Assembly (NCBI GenBank): GCA_030374765.1
Contig: JARGXX010000016.1
Span: 62,001 to 126,000 of the forward strand
Reading direction: 5' to 3'
From: Agarophyton chilense
Taxonomy: Eukaryota > Rhodophyta > Florideophyceae > Gracilariales > Gracilariaceae
DNA: 64,000 nucleotides
Each line of letters begins with the position of its first letter. The stretch's first letter is position 1. This document shows positions 56,556 through 64,000 of this stretch, one piece after another. A program made the position numbers and the translations under genes. Below the pieces are notes generated by a model. That model was not told the DNA's origin. It was given only the letters and a program-made list of their open reading frames with translations, and searched no databases.

Positions 56556-56813
56556 TGTGAATGTTGAGTTACAGAGACTCACTTTCAATGGACGTGAAGT
56601 ACTGGTCAAGTAACCGGCTGTGAGAAACTGTCCATGCAACAATGAATCTGTGTGAGTACTGACATGCAATAGACCATCTGATATATAAGACAGAACACTG
56701 CACTTGTTCTTGAGAAGTGGACCGTCACAGAGGTTCTCCCCATTTTTGATAAACTACCTCTGATCGTTATCTGATACCGCTACCACTGTCAACCGTATTC
56801 TCAATTATTCATT
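56556..56813 (+). repeat. Copia 5' LTR
   Basis: 258 bases. Contains TGATATATAA at about 56,680 as a likely TATA element. Partner of 61292-61549. Confidence 0.9.
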
Positions 56814-56828
56814 GTTATGGGCCCAGAC
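56814..56828 (+). other. Copia primer-binding site, complementary to the anticodon arm of initiator tRNA-Met
   Basis: GTTATGGGCCCAGAC starts at the base after the LTR. Its complement, CTGGGCCCATAAC, is the anticodon stem and loop (CAU anticodon) of eukaryotic initiator tRNA-Met. Drosophila copia is known to prime from a 5' half of this tRNA cut in the anticodon loop, so the same mode is inferred here. The ATG of the first frame lies inside this site (56817). Confidence 0.75.
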
Positions 56829-59474
56829 CCAGATTCTACGCTACCGAAGGGGCTACCAACGCGGCCAAGATTTTCTTGGGACCTCAAAAGTGTCTCTTGG
56901 ACTGATGGTCTTGGAAACCAGGAAGAATATGCCTCTTCCGTTGATTTATGGAATTCGTTCCATGATATGCTACCAGATTCAAATTCTAATAAGATTCCAA
57001 GTGCGCTAAGGGGAATTATGCTACAGTCACAGCTCTACGGTAGAGCCAAGGATCTTTGCAAAGCGATATCCGCTGAAGATATTCGAGCCGTTGATGGACA
57101 TAAGGTTATCGTGAATGCAATTTACAAACGTGATTCTCTCTCTGTGGTTAGTGAGGTTTATCAAGCGTTCATGACAATGCTAAACACTCGTCGCCGCGGT
57201 AATGAGAGCTATCTAAACTTCGAGGCACGCTTTGCAGCTCAAGTATCCAAACTGACTGCTACATCTGGTAGTTGCAAATTGCCGGAGGCAATGAATGCAT
57301 TCATGTTACTTGCAAACTCTGGTGTTGAAAATGGGCAACGAGTATCGGTGCTTGCTGCTGTTGCTACCAATGATTCGATTGCTACTAATGCTGACACGGA
57401 AGCATTTCTACAAGCCGTATCCTACGAAAAAGTTGCATCTGTGCTTCGTCAGTGTGATCACACAACTACAGAGCCGATGGAAACCTTATCAACCAATTCA
57501 ATCAATGGATTCAATAGGCATCCACGCCGAAAACTGTCCCCTGATGCGCTTCTGGATCTGAAGAGCAAAAGTAAGTGTCGGAAATGCCACAAGTACGGAC
57601 ATTGGGCTGTTGATCACAATGCCGATGGGTCCTTGAAACCTGGGACCATGTCTAGTGAGACGCAAGAGAAGCAGTCAACTCCGTCTGAGAACCAAAAGAA
57701 AACGATAACGTTCAACATGGCAAACCTGCATTATCTCGCTCCAGCCTATGAAGCTCCAGAACCTATTATTGGCCCGTTGTTAGATGATGGTGCACCGTAT
57801 AGCGGAATTGGTATCACTGAATTCAAAATGCTACAGCCTACCGTTTTGCCTGGGACGAACGGGACATTCGAACCACTACCCGAGGGCATACAACAAGGAA
57901 GCGTGTGGCAGTATGGCTCCGGCCAGCATGCCAGTGAACAGCGACGCATACTTGGATCTGTCAAATTTAATGTAAGGACGGATATGGGAAACACTGCATC
58001 TGTTACGCACCTTGTGATTCAGGGATCCTCGCAGTGGGTCATAGGAAGAAATGTTACCCGGAAATGTAACATCTTACACGTTGATGCAAACAGGTTAGTT
58101 CTTCCTGGTTTGCAAGATTCGATTGCTCTTGAGGATAGCTCGTACCACAGCTACATACCGTTCAATGTATTTGTACCAAAATTTTATACTTCGAAACAAA
58201 ATAATTCAACAGAGCTATTCTGTGCGGCTGCTCAGTTTGATGGAGAGAACTCCAGCAGGCCTTGGAAAGAGCTCAAGAAATTGGTTGACAAAGTGCATCA
58301 GCATGTTTGTGGTCATTCTTCTTATTCGGATATCAAGATATTATTGGAAAGAAACATACTATGGAGCCCCGATGTGCAGAAGTATTTGTCACTGATACTG
58401 GAAAAATGCGAGCACTGTTTATGTACCTCTGAGCCAAGAGCCACACGTAAGGTGTCCTTGAGCACCGTGAACAGAGAGTTCAATGACGTTGTGTGTATTG
58501 ATCACTTCTTTTTGGAAGCGAACTGCGTCTTTCATATCATGGACTCCAAATCTAGATACTCCACTGGTGACGTAGTTCCTAACACGTCTATGGCTGAGGC
58601 CATTCGTATTTTTGAGCTACTATGGGTAACACCGTTTTGGGTCCCTCAAAGTGTTTTGTTTGACCCGGCTTTCAAAGCGACAGAATTTACCTCTTACCTA
58701 CACAACTACGGTATTGAAGCGAGACCAATTCCTCCGAGACGGCACAACAAGAATGTAATCGAATCAAAGCATAGAATAATACGAAATATATACCTTCGTC
58801 TTAAGCACTCAGCTACTGATTGTTCGTCAGACACAGAAAAACAAATTGTTCAACAAGCTCTAAGGATTTCCAATGATTTATACGGGAATGATATATGCTC
58901 TGCACAAGAGATGGCAAAAGGATACACAAGACCAGTCCTGAATGGGGCATTCCCTCTTCCCATCCCGGACGAGATACTAGAAGCTCATGAAGATCTCATT
59001 GCAAAAAGGAAGCTTACATTGATTTTAAGGTCCAAAACAATCACTGACATTCCCTTGGCAGTTGGTGATCAGGTGCAGATATTTATCAAAGAGCAAAATG
59101 CCAAACGAGGTAAATGGTCTGCTCCGAAAGTGATTCTTTCGTTTGACAAAGCTACCGGAATAATATCAGTACCCGGGAAGCGCGGAAAAAATTTAACAGC
59201 TGCTATCGAAGATGTTCGCCCTGCCCTCAAAGAAGACAGCATTGCATCAATGATACAAGAAGCAATTGACATATTGGAATGGAACGTTGATGAGTGTATT
59301 GAAACGGTTTTATCCACCCCCCTACAGTTACTTCTCCAAAATATGGTCACTCCAAGGCATGCAAAGAAGAAAATATTGAACCCTATGTTGATCAAACGTT
59401 TCAGAATGGAACAGGTGATAGTTATAATGCCCTTCCCTCGAGTGGGGACAACATCGAGGTATTTTGGCCTCTAG
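56817..59474 (+). CDS. Copia Gag, protease and integrase frame
   Basis: 885 codons. Gag helical region with a CRKCHKYGHWAVDH zinc-knuckle-like segment (about residues 253-266); protease-like LLDDGAPYSGIG (about 321-332); integrase with HVCGHSSYSDI and CEHCLC as the zinc-binding part and a catalytic core from DVVCIDHFFLEANCVF through SVLFDPAFKATEFT to KNVIESKHRIIRN. This is the order and content of Copia pol upstream of RT. Confidence 0.85.
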   Translation: MGPDPDSTLPKGLPTRPRFSWDLKSVSWTDGLGNQEEYASSVDLWNSFHDMLPDSNSNKIPSALRGIMLQSQLYGRAKDLCKAISAEDIRAVDGHKVIVNAIYKRDSLSVVSEVYQAFMTMLNTRRRGNESYLNFEARFAAQVSKLTATSGSCKLPEAMNAFMLLANSGVENGQRVSVLAAVATNDSIATNADTEAFLQAVSYEKVASVLRQCDHTTTEPMETLSTNSINGFNRHPRRKLSPDALLDLKSKSKCRKCHKYGHWAVDHNADGSLKPGTMSSETQEKQSTPSENQKKTITFNMANLHYLAPAYEAPEPIIGPLLDDGAPYSGIGITEFKMLQPTVLPGTNGTFEPLPEGIQQGSVWQYGSGQHASEQRRILGSVKFNVRTDMGNTASVTHLVIQGSSQWVIGRNVTRKCNILHVDANRLVLPGLQDSIALEDSSYHSYIPFNVFVPKFYTSKQNNSTELFCAAAQFDGENSSRPWKELKKLVDKVHQHVCGHSSYSDIKILLERNILWSPDVQKYLSLILEKCEHCLCTSEPRATRKVSLSTVNREFNDVVCIDHFFLEANCVFHIMDSKSRYSTGDVVPNTSMAEAIRIFELLWVTPFWVPQSVLFDPAFKATEFTSYLHNYGIEARPIPPRRHNKNVIESKHRIIRNIYLRLKHSATDCSSDTEKQIVQQALRISNDLYGNDICSAQEMAKGYTRPVLNGAFPLPIPDEILEAHEDLIAKRKLTLILRSKTITDIPLAVGDQVQIFIKEQNAKRGKWSAPKVILSFDKATGIISVPGKRGKNLTAAIEDVRPALKEDSIASMIQEAIDILEWNVDECIETVLSTPLQLLLQNMVTPRHAKKKILNPMLIKRFRMEQVIVIMPFPRVGTTSRYFGL

Positions 59475-59479
59475 ACAAT

Positions 59480-61267
59480 GTGTATTACCCTGGAACAATT
59501 GGAGCTGCAGATGATAACAAGGTCACTGTTAATTATGATGACGGTGAGACTGAGACACTAGATCTTGAACAAGAGACCTGGAGATACAATAACACCGACA
59601 TCCTAGAAGCAAACTCTGTGATTCCACTGAAGATTACAAGCTCTGAGCAAGAAGTTCTCCAACACTACAAGAATCATTTCGGATTGAAAGATTTTCAATT
59701 TTTTCAAGCTCAAGGTTTCACGTCATTCCCACTGATTAATGCTTATGAGAAAGAAGAGAAGAAGTTCAAAGAGACAGTTAACGTGGTACACAAATCAGAT
59801 ATCCCACGGAATGCCAACATAATCTCTAGCCATGTCATATACAAGATTAAGAATAATGATGACAACACCCTTCAGATGAAAGCACGCATAGCCCCACACG
59901 GAAACATGGATCGCGAGAAAAATGACCTGAAAACAGATTCAGCGACGTGTTCACCTGCTGGGATACGAATACTTTTGTCACTGGCAACTATCTTCAAGTG
60001 GTGTATAGCTAAAATCGATTTTAAGAGCGCGTTCCTCCAGACTGGAAAAGCTGAAAGAGATGTTTATGTTATTCCTCCCAGAGAAAGTTTGGACAAGAAT
60101 CACCTATGGCTATTGCTAACTGCGGCCTATGGCTTGGTAAATGCCAACGCCAAGTGGCAAGAGCTCAGTGACAATCTTTTGAAGTCTTTCGGATTCGTTC
60201 AAATACTTTTTATCCCGCAAATGTTCCTTAAGACTGATATGACTGGAAAACTAATTTTAGTCGCTGTCAAAATCGTTGACGATGTCCTTCTTGGAGGTCC
60301 GAGGGATTTAGTTGAGGAAAAAATCCAGAAAATTCAAGCCTCGTATGAACTCGGTACGATATGTTATGGTCCTGGCACATTTCTGTTTTATGGACTACAA
60401 ATTTCTCAGGAAGATGATTTCACTATTCATGTCAATGCAGATGCTAAACTGCAGTTGTTGGAGTCATTCCCTATAAGCAGACAGAGACGAAGAGAAATCA
60501 ATGAGAAAATGACTGCGATTGAAGAAAAATGCTTCCGATCTGTCAGCAGATCACTTGGATGGCTTGGTATAGCAGCTTCGCCGCTGTGTGCCTTTTATGC
60601 GAGCTATTTACAGCAAAAGATACCGCAAGGAACAGTCCATACGCTAATCTCACAGATTAACATTTTACGACTACTGAAAAAACTGGGGACAACTATACAA
60701 TACACAAGACCCCGAGACAAGAGCTCATACCAAATGTCAGTCCTCGCGTTTTCTGATGCTAGTCGACTGGTTGATCATGGCCAGCTTGGTTTTTGTATTG
60801 GCCTGCTATTTGGGCAATGTCAAGAAGGGGCTATTTTTCACACCATCTCTTGGTGTAGTCACAAATCTAAGCGACCAGTGAAATCAATAGGCGCTGCAGA
60901 AATATTGGCTGCTGGAGAAGCAATTGATGACGCCAAACGAATCGCTGATGCCTACAGACAGCTGCTAACAATGGAAATAGAAGTGATATTGGTGCTTGAT
61001 TCCAAAGATCTATTTACATCATTGTCCACATGCCGAAACTCGATTGACAAATCTATAAGAGGAGATGTGAGTGTTATCAGGTATGAATTTGAAACACACA
61101 ACGTCAACAAAATATCGTGGATACCAGGAAAGCTGAACATTGCTGATCCGCTGACAAAACCAAACAGCCCTCTTTGCGAGACGCTGAACCTGACATTGTA
61201 CTCTGGAAAGCTAGCACTCGGATTTACTGAGTCAGAGACAAAAGAAAGCAAATACTCTACAGGTTGA
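59480..61267 (+). CDS. Copia reverse transcriptase and RNase H frame
   Basis: 595 codons. RT blocks VIYKIKNNDDNTLQMKARI, WCIAKIDFKSAFLQTGKAER, LLTAAYGLVNANAKW and KIVDDVLLGG (catalytic DD), followed by RNase H with VLAFSDASRLVDHGQLGFCI, KSIGAAEILAAGEAIDDAKR, VLDSKDLFTSL and WIPGKLNIADPLTKP. Complete Copia RT-RH content. Confidence 0.85.
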   Translation: MYYPGTIGAADDNKVTVNYDDGETETLDLEQETWRYNNTDILEANSVIPLKITSSEQEVLQHYKNHFGLKDFQFFQAQGFTSFPLINAYEKEEKKFKETVNVVHKSDIPRNANIISSHVIYKIKNNDDNTLQMKARIAPHGNMDREKNDLKTDSATCSPAGIRILLSLATIFKWCIAKIDFKSAFLQTGKAERDVYVIPPRESLDKNHLWLLLTAAYGLVNANAKWQELSDNLLKSFGFVQILFIPQMFLKTDMTGKLILVAVKIVDDVLLGGPRDLVEEKIQKIQASYELGTICYGPGTFLFYGLQISQEDDFTIHVNADAKLQLLESFPISRQRRREINEKMTAIEEKCFRSVSRSLGWLGIAASPLCAFYASYLQQKIPQGTVHTLISQINILRLLKKLGTTIQYTRPRDKSSYQMSVLAFSDASRLVDHGQLGFCIGLLFGQCQEGAIFHTISWCSHKSKRPVKSIGAAEILAAGEAIDDAKRIADAYRQLLTMEIEVILVLDSKDLFTSLSTCRNSIDKSIRGDVSVIRYEFETHNVNKISWIPGKLNIADPLTKPNSPLCETLNLTLYSGKLALGFTESETKESKYSTG

Positions 61268-61291
61268 GGTTCAAAAAGAAAAGAGAATCAA

Positions 61292-61549
61292 TGTGAATGT
61301 TGAGTTACAGAGACTCACTTTCAATGGACGTGAAGTACTGGTCAAGTAACCGGCTGTGAGAAACTGTCCATGCAACAATGAATCTGTGTGAGTACTGACA
61401 TGCAATAGACCATCTGATATATAAAACAGAACACTGCACTTGTTCTTGAGAAGTGGACCGTCACAGAGGTTCTCCCCATTTTTGATAAACTACCTCTGAT
61501 CGTTATCTGATACCGCTACCACTGTCAACCGTATTCTCAATTATTCATT
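61292..61549 (+). repeat. Copia 3' LTR
   Basis: 258 bases, partner of 56556-56813, followed by the ATTGC duplication. Confidence 0.9.
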
Positions 61550-61861
61550 ATTGCGGCATCTTTTGTGCGTCTTCGGAAGAAGCGCTTTCGTCATCACGTC
61601 CGTCGCGTTGTCGACAGACGCGCAGTACTCCAAGTCAATCTTCCGATATTCAATAACATCCTGAATGGCTAGATAGCGAAGCTTAAGATGCTTCAATCTG
61701 CCACTGTAGCCGGTATTGTGTGCGATAGTGATACAGGCTTGATTGTCGTGCAGTTTCTTCCACGATCCCTTGGCTTGTCTCTTCTCTTCGAAGACCTTGT
61801 AGACCGCCAATTTCTCCTTATAGGCTTCAACCAATACAATCTTCACCGATTCCATTGTCAA
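61550..61861 (-). pseudogene. Older Copia remnant: RNase H end
   Basis: Minus-strand segments DNQACITIAHNTGYSGRLKH, LKLRYLAIQDVIEYRKIDLE and DNATDVMTKALL are the C-terminal RNase H blocks of Copia elements (D-N-Q, H-x-x-L-R, D-x-x-T-K). The young Copia is inserted at its 3' side, so its downstream end must continue left of 56,556. It is a broken fossil of a different Copia family. Confidence 0.75.
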
Positions 61862-63045
61862 TAGTGTGTTCCCCGGATTGATTCAAGGGCGTCAAAGTGG
61901 ACGCCATGTCGGTAAACGAACGATTTTTGCGATGCAACCGTTTGTATCGGCAGTGATCCCTGTGCGCTAGCCGGCTGTGAGCGCAATGAAAGAGGTGAAA
62001 AGAGTGGAATTCTGTGCATCCGATTTACTGAGGAGACTGTGGTCAATGCGTAAAGAGCACTGACGTTGTTGCCGAATGAAGAAACCGCCCAATCTAGAAA
62101 GCTACCTAATGTGGTGTGCCGCCCAGGATGCTATCGTAGGTGGCAGGAATGCGTGTGTATCGAAGTGGGGAGTACAATCCTCTGCACTTGCCAACCCTTC
62201 TCCTCACGCTGGCTCTCCTTCCTTCCTTGTTGCATCGACTCATTGTTGACCCCTTGTCACCACAAGATCTAGTACAGCACCATTAGCGTCTCCCATGATA
62301 CAGAGACCGTGCAGCCTAGGATTCTCGATACAATCACTAATGGTAGCCAATAGAATTGTGTCTGTCCAAAATCTCGATAGCTAACATCTGCGCAATTGTT
62401 CTTATTCGTTTTGTAATATGTTTCAAACTTCATCAACGAAGGTTACATGACTGCCTTAAGGCTAGGTGGACTGATGAAAGCAATCCCTTCGTACCAAGGG
62501 TAATTGAAAGCTATTTGAGAGAGCGAATCGGAAAATATAGCAGCCACGCTGATTCTCGAAAGATTCTCTTTTAAAGAAATCAAAGCGCTTTTCTTAAGAG
62601 TTGCGAGAGTACAGCAAGCAACTCTAGACAAACACAGAAAGGGGACACCAATTGCACTGGCTCCTGCTTCTTGCTTGAGGCTTTCGCTGCCAAAGCCGGT
62701 AACGGCTTTTATTCAATTGTGCCGTGGTCGGATAGAGCTCTTAAACAAAGAACAACCTTCGCACTACATTTTACATCATCGCAGCTCACTACTCTAGGAC
62801 GTCAGTGCAGCGCAAATGCACAAAATTGTGCATATTAGGATTATGTATGAACCGCAAATGCTCGTCAAAACCCCGCAGTGTTCAAGCTCACCATTTCGCT
62901 CATGCGACTGACTGCGGGGCGACATCATCACGCTACAATTTAGATCCCTGCGCTTACAACAACGAATTATCAGCCTTGTAAGTAGGACAAAGCATCCGTG
63001 AACACCCTATCAGCATGACCGATGATGTCTTTTTTCGATCAAGCA
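61862..63045. other. Stretch of 1.2 kb without a supported gene
   Basis: Frames up to about 72 codons without motifs. It may contain further decayed parts of the older Copia on its left side. Nothing else recognised. Confidence 0.35.
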
Positions 63046-64000
63046 CTACTCTCGTTCCAACGAGCAGTCCGGTTGGACTTGGTAACTGGCGCCACACGAG
63101 TCTGCAAACACATTACCTGCCTGGACCCTAATGTTCATGGAAGTATCACAAGCATTCATATACTGACACTCCGGAGTGTCGTCCAGCCTGTCGAGTATAA
63201 GCCAGTCGCTTGTTTTTTGTCTCACAATAGCTCGATTAGATTCTGAAAAATCACAGAAGCCTCCGTTAGGAGCGTCAGATTTGTAGAAGCCGAGCTGCAT
63301 GCAATCGTTTTCTGGGCCATTGTGCTCAAGACCAAAAATATGGCCCATTTCATGTAGTTCATGAGCACCACAAACCTAGTTCATCACAGTGGTTGAAAGC
63401 ATTCAAGTCGTTAGCACTTTCAATCAAGTCCTATGAACATTTATCTATTATGCATGAAGACACTTACCGTCTCGTTCCCATCCTAAAAGGGCGTCGATTC
63501 ACCTTGGCCATACACGCAAGTAATGTTATCAAAGTCCATATACCCTGCTTGACCGACGGCGGTCCCGATATACGCCCCAACCCGCCCATCGATCTTGCTC
63601 GTCGGGTACACCAGAAAGAGGACGTCCTCCTTCATTTTTAACTTTCACACCATTTCCTCTCGGATACTTTCCAGGCGGAGCCATCTCGGAATCCGAACAT
63701 TCCCATTCAATATTGGACGACTTTGTATTCTCGTACCATCATCCGACGTGATCAACATTCACAACTCGTACCGGTGGGGCGACCAGCTTGAAAGTGCGCC
63801 CAAAGCTTTGAAGCCATTCTCGTTGCACTAGTTTCAGCTGATAGACCACGTCGTCTTCCATTTGCTGGGATCCAGCTATGTCTTCCTCAGCAAACAAAAC
63901 GCCTAGAACGCGGTTTTCCGCAGTGAAAACACGGTTTGAACTTGCCGCGAAGATGAGAACGAAAAGTAAAGAGAATCCTGAATGTCCAATGATTGAACCG
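63046..64000 (-). pseudogene. Secreted metzincin-type zinc metalloprotease, disrupted, running off the right edge
   Basis: Minus-strand gene with an intron 63467-63376 (GTAAGT donor, CTAG acceptor). Exon 2 (63375-63046) encodes VCGAHELHEMGHIFGLEHN, where HEMGHIFGLEH is the HExxHxxGxxH zinc-binding signature, followed by a Cys-rich C-terminus (ECQYMNACDTSM, FADSCGASYQVQPDCS). Exon 1 contains a hydrophobic signal peptide (FSLLFVLIFAASS) and an N-terminal half with ADAM/gametolysin-like spacing (LVYPTSKIDGRVGAYIGTAV, GYMDFDNITCVYG). In the sequence given, exon 1 carries two in-frame stops and one change of register, so it is either a pseudogene or affected by sequence errors; the translation start lies beyond the window. 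The protease fold is clear; the subfamily is not. Confidence 0.65.

Larger units (their letters stand above)
56556..61549 (+). mobile_element. Very young Copia LTR retrotransposon that looks almost whole
   Basis: 4,994 bases on the plus strand between two 258-base LTRs (TGTGAATG...ATTCATT) and a perfect 5-base target duplication ATTGC (56551-56555 and 61550-61554). The LTRs differ at one position seen by eye (about 99.6% identical), the most recent insertion in the window. Internal order Gag, protease, integrase, then RT, RNase H is the Copia order. Two long frames (56817-59474 and 59480-61267) cover it. The primer-binding site is of the half-tRNA type. Confidence 0.92.

Noticed and set aside
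1-64000. CRISPR arrays, bacterial operons, riboswitches, rRNA or intact tRNA genes
   Set aside because: None was seen; the regular repeats present are LTRs, minisatellites and transposon ends.

Overview
The window is nuclear DNA of a eukaryote. Host genes are mostly single open frames of 300-940 codons, with one short GT-AG intron (about 80-190 bases) where one is seen. They include a phylloquinone-pathway prenyltransferase of cyanobacterial (MenA) type, a SUN-domain membrane protein, a Regnase-type NYN nuclease and a fused pseudouridine-degrading enzyme. Compact intron-poor genes, a MenA homologue and heavy loading with LTR retrotransposons fit a photosynthetic protist, most plausibly a florideophyte red alga of the Chondrus type. 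This is inference; no rRNA or organelle marker is present to settle it.

Layout. 1-12,100 is gene-dense: the 5' end of an inositol-polyphosphate 5-phosphatase (-), a Zc3h12a-like NYN nuclease (+), an unrecognised 484-residue protein (+), a SUCO/SLP1-type SUN protein (-), MenA (-) and a small zinc-knuckle gene with one intron (+). 12,590-38,950 is a retrotransposon block: a fossil integrase/chromodomain tail; a GC-rich chromodomain Ty3 element (A, 13,247-18,727); and an old Ty3 element (B, 20,087-38,948) with a younger relative (C, 22,816-32,602) inserted in it. 38,950-44,200 holds decayed coding DNA and a Tc1/mariner transposon. 45,000-55,200 returns to host genes: PsuG-PfkB fusion (-), secreted lactonase-like beta-propeller (-), an unrecognised basic protein (-), a candidate two-exon gene (+) and a two-helix membrane protein (-). 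56,556-61,549 is a very young Copia element inside an older Copia remnant. The right edge carries a disrupted secreted metzincin protease (-).

The most interesting signal is in B and C. Each carries, between pol and its 3' LTR and on the opposite strand to gag-pol, an extra open reading frame. The two antisense frames are recognisably homologous although the LTRs of B and C are unrelated by eye, and the elements also share a primer-binding site. C's antisense frame runs 459 codons without interruption. LTR divergence (by-eye counts: Copia about 0.4%, A about 1.3%, C about 4%, B about 7%) agrees with the nesting order.

Positions were read by hand from the sequence. Intron models, domain limits and relative ages are by-eye calls, not computed alignments.
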